This document shows, piece by piece, positions 1-5,383 of a DNA stretch of 7,082 nucleotides. The notes below the pieces were generated by a model that did not search any database, was not told the DNA's origin, and saw nothing but the letters and a program-made list of their open reading frames with translations. The position numbers and the translations under genes were made by a program. Source of the stretch: JACVRX01 sp035697245 (GTDB taxonomy: Bacteria > Actinomycetota > Actinomycetes > Jiangellales > Jiangellaceae). Each line of letters opens with the position of its first letter. The first letter of the stretch is position 1. Location: assembly GCA_035697245.1 (NCBI GenBank), contig DASSDH010000026.1, positions 1 to 7,082 on the forward strand, given 5' to 3'.

Positions 1-168
1 GAGCCCAAGCATGGCCTGTGGCGTGGTCTCGGTCCCCACATCGACCGTCATCCACGGCGTCCTGGCCTCCACCAGTGCTACCTGTCGGCCCAGCAGATCC
101 CGGACCAGGGCCTTCGAGCTCGTCGTGCCGAGGTCGAGGCCAACCACGACTTCGCTTCCGGTGGTCAT
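1..168 (-). CDS. FGGY-family carbohydrate kinase, N-terminal part (runs off left edge)
   Basis: The first 56 codons of an ATP-dependent sugar or polyol kinase are present, read leftward from an ATG at 168. Residues 8-24 contain VVGLDLGTTSSKALVRD, which matches the N-terminal phosphate-binding motif (D-x-G-T-T-S) of the FGGY superfamily: xylulokinase, gluconokinase, glycerol kinase and relatives. These are usually about 480-550 residues, so roughly nine tenths of the gene lies outside. The ATG overlaps the lacI stop as ATGA, and GGGGAG lies 8 nt upstream, so translation is probably coupled to lacI. Family members phosphorylate an open-chain sugar or polyol in the cytoplasm. The dehydrogenase upstream in the same cluster suggests a ketose or sugar acid as substrate. 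The exact substrate cannot be told from this fragment. The family call is firm; the specificity is open. Confidence 0.85.
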   Translation of the reverse strand, partial: MTTGSEVVVGLDLGTTSSKALVRDLLGRQVALVEARTPWMTVDVGTETTPQAMLGL

Positions 169-1157
169 GGGCGTAGCTCCCCGGATCCGCGCTCGACCAG
201 TCGGACCGGCACATGCACGATCTCAGGCATCAAGGCTGGCTCACTGATCCGCCGGGCGAGCCTCGCCACCGCAGCCCGGCCGACGGCAGCCCCTGAGTGG
301 TCCACCACGGTCACAGCCGGGACCAGCGCATCCGCCATGGCGAAGTCACCGAAGCCAACGAACGCGACGTCTGTACGCCGGTGCTCGTGCAGGACCGGGA
401 CCACGCCCAGCGAGCATCGCGTCGCAGCGCTGAACACGGCGGTCGGCTGGCGTCCCTCGGCCAGCAGGCTGCTCATCGCGGCCGAGGCGGCCCGAGCCGT
501 CGGACAGTCGGCGTGAACCAGCTCGTCGTGTACGAGGAGCCCGTAGTGCGCCATGGCCTCGCGGTAACCCGCCAACCGGGCTGCCGACGTCGACACCCGC
601 GAGTAGTCGCCGACGTAGGCGATGTCGCGGTGCCCGTGCGCGATCAGGTGCGCAACAGCGTCGAAGGCCGCCCGCTGGTCGTCGGTGCCGACCATGTCGG
701 CATCAAGCCCCTCGGCCGCTCGGTCGACCAGCACCAGCGGGGCAGCCGCCTGGGCGAGCCAGGAGTGATCACTTGCTGTTGGCACGACCAACAGTCCCGA
801 GACACGGCGCCGGAGCAGCTCCGTCACGACCCGCAGCTCGCGCCCCGCGTCCGCGCGGGTCGATGCCACCAGGACCGACTTGCCGGCATCCGAGCTGGCC
901 GACTCGACAGCCGCGACGAGCTCGGAGAAGAAGGGGTCGGCGATCGACTCGACGACCAACCCGATGGTCGCATCGGTGCCGCCCCGCAGCGAGCGGGCCA
1001 TCAGGTCCGGGACGTAGCGCAGGTCCTTCATGACGCCTTGAACCCGCTCACGGGTAGCGGCCGCCACCCGCGGATCGTCGTTGAGGACCCTCGACGCGGT
1101 GCGCAGACTCACGCCGGCGGCCTGGGCAACATCGCGCAGGATGCTCCGCTCACCCAC
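165..1157 (-). CDS. LacI-family transcriptional repressor
   Basis: This is a DNA-binding repressor of about 330 residues, the usual LacI/GalR length. From the GTG at 1157, residues 6-27 form the helix-turn-helix (ILRDVAQAAGVS, then TASRVLND). Residues 48-58 form the hinge region (YVPDLMARSLR). The periplasmic-binding-protein-like effector domain starts near IGLVVESIADPFF. The longest open frame begins at 1253, but that start would lie inside an operator and ahead of the HTH by an unusual 32 residues. GGAGG at 1166-1170, 8 nt before GTG 1157, decides the start. A GTG at 1178 is a weaker alternative. The stop overlaps the FGGY kinase start by four bases. The promoter region carries two matching palindromes, so autoregulation is likely. 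The effector is presumably a sugar or phosphorylated intermediate of the pathway, which is inference. Confidence 0.93.
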   Translation of the reverse strand: MGERSILRDVAQAAGVSLRTASRVLNDDPRVAAATRERVQGVMKDLRYVPDLMARSLRGGTDATIGLVVESIADPFFSELVAAVESASSDAGKSVLVASTRADAGRELRVVTELLRRRVSGLLVVPTASDHSWLAQAAAPLVLVDRAAEGLDADMVGTDDQRAAFDAVAHLIAHGHRDIAYVGDYSRVSTSAARLAGYREAMAHYGLLVHDELVHADCPTARAASAAMSSLLAEGRQPTAVFSAATRCSLGVVPVLHEHRRTDVAFVGFGDFAMADALVPAVTVVDHSGAAVGRAAVARLARRISEPALMPEIVHVPVRLVERGSGELRP

Positions 1158-1165
1158 CGCCGCGT

Positions 1166-1170
1166 CCTCC
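1166..1170 (-). promoter_or_regulatory. Ribosome binding site that sets the lacI start
   Basis: GGAGG on the minus strand lies 8 nt before GTG 1157. No comparable site precedes the upstream candidate starts at 1178 and 1253. This placement gives a protein that begins four residues before the HTH, as is normal for the family. Confidence 0.7.
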
Positions 1171-1192
1171 GTTACCACGAATCTCGAGTGTT

Positions 1193-1210
1193 TTTGCCAT
1201 CGATGGCAAA
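1193..1210. promoter_or_regulatory. Operator O1 for the LacI-family repressor
   Basis: This is an 18-bp perfect palindrome, TTTGCCATCGATGGCAAA. It has the central CG and even symmetry typical of LacI/GalR-family operators. It lies about 8-25 bp downstream of the predicted lacI transcription start, where a bound repressor would block initiation or clearance. Its 14-bp core recurs exactly in O2. Assignment to the adjacent repressor is inference from position and symmetry. Confidence 0.85.
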
Positions 1211-1224
1211 CGTTCGAAGCAGTC

Positions 1225-1253
1225 ACTCTACGCAGGACTGCCATCGATGGCAA
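1225..1253 (-). promoter_or_regulatory. Sigma-70-type promoter for lacI and the FGGY kinase
   Basis: On the minus strand TTGCCA (1248-1253) is followed by a 17-nt spacer and TAGAGT (1225-1230). These match the -35 and -10 consensus at five and four of six positions. Transcription would start near 1218. The -35 box is part of operator O2, and O1 lies just past the start, so repressor binding and polymerase binding would exclude each other. Confidence 0.65.
1239..1252. promoter_or_regulatory. Operator O2 for the LacI-family repressor
   Basis: This is a 14-bp perfect palindrome, TGCCATCGATGGCA, identical to the core of O1. The two centres are 44 bp apart, close to four helical turns. It overlaps the -35 box of the lacI promoter and lies 29 bp past the stop of the P-loop gene. 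Confidence 0.8.
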
Positions 1254-1281
1254 CAGCCTGGTCCGCGCTGTTTCGCGCCGG

Positions 1282-1890
1282 TCAGGCAGGTGGCACGGCC
1301 AGTGCCGCGAGCACGGTCTGCACCACGTCGCCAGTCGGGCTCTCGCCGTCCACCGTGAAGTGCGGCCCGACAGGTTCCGAGGTGTCCTCCAGGGCCGCCG
1401 TGAATGCCGCCGGGTCGGTCACCTTCGCCGTGTCCCGGGAGGCGCCCCGAGCACGCAGTCGGTGCACCACCGTGGCGGGTTCCAGCCGCAGCCAGACGAG
1501 CAGCGGTGACCCGCCGGCAGCCCGGAGTCGACGCTCAAGGGCATTCCATGCGTCCAGGTTGCGCCGCTCTTCGGTGAACGGGGCGACCAAGACGACTGGC
1601 GTGCCGACGCGCAGGTTGTCCTCAGCGAGTGCGGTGACCGTCTCGTAGCGGGCATGTCGGGTAGGGCCGGCCAGCCGAGGGTCAGTCAGGTCGTGCACCC
1701 CCACCAGATCTGCGACGACGGCGACCAGCGGGGCGGTCGCGGTGTCCTGGTCGATGAGCGCCCCGCCGAGCCGGCGAGCCAGTTCTCGGCCGACGGTGCT
1801 CTTCCCCGCGGCGGGCCAGCCAGTGAGCAGGACGACGGGAAGCGCGACGTTGTCGCTACGCATGCAGCGGATGCTCGCACGCCCAGACAT
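1282..1890 (-). CDS. P-loop kinase-like ATP-binding protein (AAA_33 / gluconate-kinase-like fold)
   Basis: This is a small cytoplasmic P-loop protein of 202 residues from the ATG at 1890, or 193 from the ATG at 1863. Neither start has a strong ribosome binding site, so the choice is open. A Walker A motif, GWPAAGKST, lies at residues 24-32 right after a hydrophobic strand (VVLL). LIDQDT follows strand 2, and an arginine-rich stretch (RLRARGASRDTAK) resembles the lid of small-molecule kinases. Length and layout fit the gluconokinase/shikimate-kinase-like group, which transfers phosphate from ATP to a small metabolite. The gene starts 34 bp after the dehydrogenase stop and is probably cotranscribed with it. 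A sugar or sugar-acid kinase fits the context. Substrate-binding residues are not diagnostic, so a generic ATPase remains possible. Confidence 0.82.
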   Translation of the reverse strand: MSGRASIRCMRSDNVALPVVLLTGWPAAGKSTVGRELARRLGGALIDQDTATAPLVAVVADLVGVHDLTDPRLAGPTRHARYETVTALAEDNLRVGTPVVLVAPFTEERRNLDAWNALERRLRAAGGSPLLVWLRLEPATVVHRLRARGASRDTAKVTDPAAFTAALEDTSEPVGPHFTVDGESPTGDVVQTVLAALAVPPA

Positions 1891-1924
1891 GACCTGCCGG
1901 GGCGGCCAAGGTGAGTGGGTCCCG

Positions 1925-3007
1925 TCAATGGCGAGCGTCCGCGGTGACGATCACTTTCACGTGCTCAGCCGAGGTCGCGGCAGTGAAGGCCTCGGCGACG
2001 TCGTCCAGGGCGTAGGCACCGGTGATGAAGTCCTCTGGCCGCACGACTCCCCTGCTCAGCAGGTCGATGGCCTCCGCGTAGTCCTTCGGAAGGTAGGTGG
2101 CGCTGCCCTGGATACGCACCTGCCGGTCCTGGACGAGGGGCAGCGGGATCTCGACATCGGCGGCGGGTACTCCGACGATCACGACGGTGCCCGCCTTGAG
2201 CGCCATTGCGATCGCCTGCCCAACGGTGCGCTGGACGGCCACGCAGTCGAACACCACATCAGCGCTCTCCCCGAGCGCGCCGCGGACCTCCTCGACGGCG
2301 GCGGCGCGGGTGGCGTCGACCACCGCGTGAGCACCGAGGTCGAGCGCGCGGCGGCGCTTGCTCTCCAGGAGGTCCGTCACGACGACCTTCGATGCACCGT
2401 GGTCCAAAGCGACCGCCAACACCATGAGACCGATGGTGCCGGCGCCAAGGACGGCGACAGCCTTGCGCTCGAGCGGCGCCGCCAGGCGCACCGCGTGCAC
2501 GGGCGTCGACAGCGGCTCGATGAGGACGGCCTGGCGGTCGTCGAGCTCGTTCGGGACCGGGTGTAGGCGGTCGGCCGGGACGGTGAAGGCATCGGCCATG
2601 CCGCCCTGCGCGTAGCCGCAGCCGAAGAATGCCAAGTTCTCGCAGAGGTTCTCGCGACCGGCGCGACACTGCTTGCAGCGCCAGCACGGCAAGGTGGGCT
2701 CGACGACCACACGCTGGCCGACGGGCGGCCCGGACGCCCGCTCCGCTGCCTCTACCACGACGCCGAGGACCTCATGGCCCGGCGAGTAGGGCAACGGAAT
2801 GAAAGGATGCCGGCCGTGCAACGCGTGGATGTCCGAGCCGCAGATGCCGGCAGCCACCGTTCGCACCAATGCTTCTCCGGGCATCGGCGCGGGCACTGCG
2901 ACGCGGTGTACCCCCACCTCGCGGTCCGCCGAGACGACGACGCGGCGCATCATCGTCGAGACCGCGCCGGTCGGAGCGTCCGGCTCCCGAACGGGAGGCT
3001 CTGCCAT
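1925..3007 (-). CDS. Zinc-dependent medium-chain (MDR) alcohol/polyol dehydrogenase
   Basis: This 360-residue protein belongs to the zinc-containing MDR family (sorbitol, L-threonine and galactitol-phosphate dehydrogenase relatives) and has the usual length. The GroES-like N-domain has the catalytic zinc ligands C56 (in GICGSD), H78 and E79 (in PGHE) and E164. The structural zinc site is Cys108, 111, 114 and 122 (CWRCKQC, then C). The Rossmann domain shows GAGTIG at 188-193 and an acidic D212 at the end of the next strand, which favours NAD over NADP. The ATG at 3007 has AGGG 7 nt upstream. Met19/Met20 are alternative starts without a visible ribosome binding site. It probably oxidises a polyol or sugar alcohol to a ketose, which one of the two nearby kinases could phosphorylate. 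Substrate specificity cannot be read from the sequence. Confidence 0.92.
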   Translation of the reverse strand: MAEPPVREPDAPTGAVSTMMRRVVVSADREVGVHRVAVPAPMPGEALVRTVAAGICGSDIHALHGRHPFIPLPYSPGHEVLGVVVEAAERASGPPVGQRVVVEPTLPCWRCKQCRAGRENLCENLAFFGCGYAQGGMADAFTVPADRLHPVPNELDDRQAVLIEPLSTPVHAVRLAAPLERKAVAVLGAGTIGLMVLAVALDHGASKVVVTDLLESKRRRALDLGAHAVVDATRAAAVEEVRGALGESADVVFDCVAVQRTVGQAIAMALKAGTVVIVGVPAADVEIPLPLVQDRQVRIQGSATYLPKDYAEAIDLLSRGVVRPEDFITGAYALDDVAEAFTAATSAEHVKVIVTADARH

Positions 3008-3169
3008 GATCGGACCCTACTGCCCGCATCTGGGCCACTCCCACGTGCACGTACGGCGCACCACTACACGAACGGCCACCTGAACCAGAAGGTGCGTGGC
3101 ACCGGCTTGTAACGCCGATATCTCGGACCGGTCCTGTGCAGACCAATCCTGCGCCACGATGATCGCGGA
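3008..3169. other. Upstream region of the dehydrogenase operon with short palindromes
   Basis: These 162 bp separate the YbjQ-family stop from the dehydrogenase start and should hold the operon promoter. I could not find a convincing -35/-10 pair. Three short palindromes stand out: ACGTGCACGT at 3043-3052, GGACCGGTCC at 3125-3134, and TGATC-GCG-GATCA at 3160-3172, which overlaps the upstream stop codon. No copy of the lacI operator palindrome is present. Any of the three could be an operator or a weak hairpin. Confidence 0.35.
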
Positions 3170-3493
3170 TCAGGAAGGCGGGCGGACCTTCACTGCGGTG
3201 CCGTAGGCGCAGATCTCCTGCCAGCCGCCGCCGATCTCGGTGGCGTCGTAACGCATGGCCAGAATGGCATCGGCGCCCCGGCTCGCGGCTTCGTCGACCA
3301 ACCTCTGCTGGGCCTGCAGCCGGCTGTCGACAAGCGTCTTGGTCTGTCCCTTCAGTTCGCCGCCGACCAGCGATTTGAGTCCGGCGCCAACTTGAGAGCC
3401 GATGTGGCGGGAGCGCACGGTGAGCCCGAACACCTCGCCAATCACTTCGGTCACCTCGAAGCCGGGCAGGTCGTTCATCGTCGAGACGATCAT
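3170..3493 (-). CDS. YbjQ-family (UPF0145 / DUF74) protein
   Basis: A 107-residue protein that matches the YbjQ/UPF0145 family in length and layout. It has an N-terminal strand (MIVSTMNDLPG), then VTEVIGEVFGLTVRSRH at 14-30, and a glycine-rich stretch (VGAGLKSLVGGELKG, 35-49). Next comes a helix with EAASRGADAILAMRYD at 68-83, and a C-terminal strand YGTAVKV. Members form pentameric rings in solved structures and are sometimes labelled heavy-metal-binding, but their function is not established. No metal-ligand cluster is evident here; Cys95 is the only cysteine. The ATG at 3493 has GGGAGG 6 nt upstream, and a good promoter lies about 36 nt further up. It appears to be a single-gene unit, unlinked in function to the sugar cluster downstream. 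Confidence 0.9.
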   Translation of the reverse strand: MIVSTMNDLPGFEVTEVIGEVFGLTVRSRHIGSQVGAGLKSLVGGELKGQTKTLVDSRLQAQQRLVDEAASRGADAILAMRYDATEIGGGWQEICAYGTAVKVRPPS

Positions 3494-3535
3494 GCGGGCC
3501 CTCCCACCTGAACACCGTGTCTCGGGTCGAGGAGG

Positions 3536-3564
3536 ATGCTAGGTGGATAGGCGGCTCTTCTCAA
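3536..3564 (-). promoter_or_regulatory. Sigma-70-type promoter of the YbjQ-family gene
   Basis: On the minus strand TTGAGA (3559-3564), a 17-nt spacer and TAGCAT (3536-3541) match the -35 and -10 consensus at five and four of six positions. Start of transcription would be near 3529, leaving a leader of about 36 nt that carries the GGGAGG ribosome binding site. Confidence 0.6.
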
Positions 3565-3807
3565 TGAAAGCGTTTGGGTCGCGCCATACCCGTGGCAGCT
3601 CAGACCATCGTCGCCGACCCATTGCGGTGGGCACGCTCACTACAGCATCTCGCCCCGTGGAAATCCGCGGACCTTCGCCGACTCGCGGGTTTGTCCGCTG
3701 TGCCGGGGCCTAGCGCCCGACACCGCGGAGACTCCCGGTGACCTCCCCGGCTGGGTCGTAGATTGCGGCTAGTGAGCGGCACCTTGCCGCGGCGTGCACC
3801 GTTCGGG

Positions 3808-3820
3808 GAGCCTAGGGCTC
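3808..3820. repeat. 13-bp inverted repeat next to the ABM ribosome binding site
   Basis: GAGCC-TAG-GGCTC directly abuts the GGAGGG ribosome binding site (3821-3826) of the monooxygenase gene. It could be an operator or a small hairpin that affects translation. Five-base arms are short, so chance is possible. Confidence 0.35.
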
Positions 3821-3829
3821 GGAGGGATC

Positions 3830-4120
3830 ATGCTGATCGTCGTCGCACGATACGTGGTGGCGGAGGGGCACGAATCGAGGGTCGCGGGACTGCTGCGCAA
3901 GAACGCGGATGCCAGCCGGGCCGAACCGGGATGCCTCGAGTTCTCGGTCTACCAGGAGATTGACGATCCCCGGGCGTTCCTGCTCTACGAGCGGTATACC
4001 AGTGAGGACGCCTTCCAGGCCCACCGGAGGACGCCGCACTTCGAGGACATAATCGAGCAGCAAGTGGTGCCGCTTCTGCACGAGCGCACGTGGACACGTG
4101 TGCAAGAGATGCCCACCTAG
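3830..4120 (+). CDS. Antibiotic biosynthesis monooxygenase (ABM) family protein, YgiN-like
   Basis: This 96-residue single-domain protein has the dimeric ferredoxin-like alpha/beta fold of the ABM/YgiN family and the usual length. It has the N-terminal strand LIVVARYVVAEG (2-13), then EPGCLEFSVYQ (32-42), LLYERYTSEDAFQAH (51-65) and a conserved histidine at 70 before F71. Members include cofactor-free quinol monooxygenases and many of unknown substrate. The ATG at 3830 follows GGAGGG at slightly short spacing. An upstream in-frame ATG at 3794 would add 12 residues that do not fit the family. The gene stands alone, divergent from the YbjQ-family gene, with no biosynthetic genes nearby. A housekeeping redox or stress role is therefore more likely than antibiotic synthesis. 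Confidence 0.9.
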   Translation: MLIVVARYVVAEGHESRVAGLLRKNADASRAEPGCLEFSVYQEIDDPRAFLLYERYTSEDAFQAHRRTPHFEDIIEQQVVPLLHERTWTRVQEMPT

Positions 4121-4201
4121 CACCCAACGCACCGTCTGCGGCCTCGGCCCGCCCACATCGACGACAGGTCGTCCAAGAGGAAACGCCGCGCCTCGCTGGC
4201 G

Positions 4202-4225
4202 CACCCGGCACCTAGGTCCCGGGTG
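4202..4225. terminator. Near-perfect 24-bp palindrome between convergent genes, likely two-way terminator hairpin
   Basis: The arms CACCCGGCACCT and AGGTCCCGGGTG are inverted copies with one mismatch (4209 against 4218). As RNA the outer seven bases form a GC-rich stem in either direction. It lies 81 bp past the ABM stop and 86 bp past the stop of the convergent membrane-protein gene. There is no U-tract on either side, so it is not a classical intrinsic terminator. GC-rich stems without U-tracts are common ends in actinobacteria. A protein-binding palindrome is the alternative. Confidence 0.45.
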
Positions 4226-4311
4226 TGGACTCGTTCGGCGAGTCAGACTCCAGGCCTTGTGCCTAGTCATGCCCGCGAGTAGGCCGCTGGAGGACCGGGG
4301 ACCTTGGACCG

Positions 4312-4479
4312 TCATGGTCGGCGTCTCGGCGTTGCAAATGGCAGTACCTGTGCCTTGTGTCGTGCCTTCGCGATCGTGTCACCCGACTCGCGTCCGATGC
4401 TGGACTGCCCACGACGAGTCCACGTCAACACCGCCCCGAGCGTCACGACGAGCAGCAGGAAGATGAGGAAGAAACCCAT
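4312..4479 (-). CDS. Small single-span membrane protein (55 aa), unknown function
   Basis: A short frame of 55 codons reads from an ATG at 4479 to a TGA at 4312. Residues 2-20 (GFFLIFLLLVVTLGAVLTW) are almost wholly hydrophobic and end in TRR, as expected for one membrane span with a positive cytoplasmic side. The tail of about 32 residues is basic and polar (RESGDTIAKARHK, later PRRRP). GGGGGTG lies 7 nt upstream as a plausible ribosome binding site. Third codon positions are mostly G or C. No signal-peptidase site is visible, so it is probably anchored. I do not recognise a family. It is convergent with the ABM gene and separated from it by the palindrome. The 117 bp upstream (4480-4596) show no clear promoter and no gene. 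Confidence 0.55.
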   Translation of the reverse strand: MGFFLIFLLLVVTLGAVLTWTRRGQSSIGRESGDTIAKARHKAQVLPFATPRRRP

Positions 4480-4596
4480 CGGGATTCACCCCCGTCCCCG
4501 ATCTGCTACCCCTGACCCTTCCTTACGACCGAGGGGGCGGCAAGCGCTGCGAGACTAGGACGCCTTACCCCGCTGGGTGCGGGTCCATAGCGCTGT

Positions 4597-4716
4597 TCAG
4601 CCGTCGAGTTGGCCCTCGCCGCCGTCGACCCACTCGACGCACACCGTGACCGGGATCGGTGGCTTGCCGTGGGCGATGTGGTGGCCGTTGAACTGCGCTC
4701 CCGCCGAATCAGGCAA
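4597..4716 (-). CDS. Short coding stretch (39 codons) after the secreted-protein gene; small gene or remnant
   Basis: This frame ends at a TGA at 4597-4599 and is open back to a TTG at 4716, overlapping the end of the secreted-protein gene by 8 bp. Its codons are nearly all G- or C-ending, much as in real genes here. The translation looks protein-like, ending VTVCVEWVDGGEGQLDG. No ribosome binding site stands at normal distance from the TTG. It may be a translationally coupled mini-gene or the tail of a gene that lost its start. The ending resembles the small protein encoded at 5383-5523 (V-x-V-x-W-V-D-x-G-x-x-Q). The function is unknown. Confidence 0.35.
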   Translation of the reverse strand: MPDSAGAQFNGHHIAHGKPPIPVTVCVEWVDGGEGQLDG

Positions 4717-5221
4717 GAGCGCTGCAGATCACCTCTTCGTACCGCTTAAGGCCGTGCTCCATCAACGTTGGTGGGAAACTGCTGAAGTCGCCGGTGAAGA
4801 AACCCGCATCGAAGACGATCCGGTTGCCCTCCAAGTCGATCAGGTACCGCGCGAGTCCAGTCGTCGAAATAGTCTCGACCTCGCCGGTGGGACCGAACCC
4901 AAGTTCGATACGAGCCGACCCGGCATACGTCACAGCTACATCCGTGTCCGGGCGGAACAGCTCACCGGTGAACTTCACCAGCCGAAGCTCGCGATCCTCG
5001 AAGGTGATCACCCGATCCTCGGCGGTGAAGGCCGCGAGAACCACGAAGTCGCCGCAGTCCTGGAAGACTTCGCCAAACTCCCCGTACGCAGCGAGTGCGT
5101 CCTCGCGCGTGACCGTGACCGTTTCATCGACGATGGTGGGTCCCGCGGCGACGGCGGGACTCGCTACCGCGAGACTCAGGACACCAGCAACGATGGAAAG
5201 CACCAATCTCGTGGCCTTCAT
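4709..5221 (-). CDS. Secreted protein of unknown function (170 aa)
   Basis: From the ATG at 5221 the protein starts with a signal peptide: MKATR, a hydrophobic core (LVLSIVAGVLSLAVA) and a signal-peptidase I site near residues 24-27 (VAAG). The mature part of about 144 residues is rich in alternating strand-like segments (FVVLAAF, VAVTYAGSARIELGF, GNRIVFDAGFFTG), which suggests an all-beta fold. Two cysteines remain, C56 and C166, near the two ends of the mature chain, and they could form a disulfide. GAGGGGGG 5 nt before ATG 5221 is a strong ribosome binding site and rules out the upstream in-frame ATG at 5266. It resembles in style the many actinobacterial exported beta-rich hypothetical proteins, but I cannot name a family. 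The leader carries a long inverted repeat at 5281-5318. Confidence 0.8.
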   Translation of the reverse strand: MKATRLVLSIVAGVLSLAVASPAVAAGPTIVDETVTVTREDALAAYGEFGEVFQDCGDFVVLAAFTAEDRVITFEDRELRLVKFTGELFRPDTDVAVTYAGSARIELGFGPTGEVETISTTGLARYLIDLEGNRIVFDAGFFTGDFSSFPPTLMEHGLKRYEEVICSALA

Positions 5222-5280
5222 GGTTTCCCCCCTCGAATCGCCAATGTGGAAGCCCTTCGAACCCATCGGCCCGAGCGCAG

Positions 5281-5318
5281 GCCGGACACGCGAGTCCGCT
5301 CGTCGCTTCCTGTCCGGC
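5281..5318. repeat. Inverted repeat in the leader of the secreted-protein gene
   Basis: GCCGGACA (5281-5288) and TGTCCGGC (5311-5318) are perfect 8-bp inverted arms 22 nt apart. Inside them CGAG (5291-5294) and CTCG (5299-5302) can form a second small stem. The structure lies 60-97 bp before ATG 5221. It could be a regulator binding site or, if transcribed, a leader hairpin. Confidence 0.5.
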
Positions 5319-5369
5319 TGAGCGTCCCACCATTGCCGGCACCTGTCTCACCTTTTGCGGAATTTGTCT

Positions 5370-5383
5370 ACCGCGGCCGCGGT
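5370..5383. repeat. 14-bp perfect GC palindrome at the end of the small 5383-5523 gene
   Basis: ACCGCGGCCGCGGT is its own reverse complement and touches the last base of the stop codon of the small leftward gene. As RNA it could form only a 5-bp stem with a 4-nt loop and has no U-tract after it. It may be a weak terminator, a protein-binding site, or chance in GC-rich DNA. Confidence 0.4.

Larger units (their letters stand above)
3494..3829. other. Divergent intergenic region (336 bp) between the YbjQ-family gene and the ABM gene
   Basis: No convincing coding frame was found on either strand. The left part holds the leftward promoter of the YbjQ-family gene (3536-3564). The right end holds a 13-bp inverted repeat directly before the ribosome binding site of the ABM gene. 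A rightward promoter is not clear: TAGATT at 3759-3764 could be a -10 box, but it lacks a good -35 partner at normal spacing. The rest shows no obvious structure. Confidence 0.5.

Noticed and set aside
297..1358. Long plus-strand open frame of 353 codons opposite lacI
   Set aside because: Low-complexity arginine- and histidine-rich translation with no domain; it is the mirror of a well-supported LacI gene in GC-rich DNA.
1742..2566. Plus-strand open frame of 274 codons opposite the dehydrogenase
   Set aside because: The opposite strand encodes a complete MDR dehydrogenase with all zinc and NAD motifs, so this frame is a by-product of codon bias.
3565..3578. GAAAGCGTTT as a possible LacI/CcpA-type operator near the YbjQ-family promoter
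   Set aside because: Only the central three-base arms are symmetrical; flanking bases do not match, so it is too weak to call.
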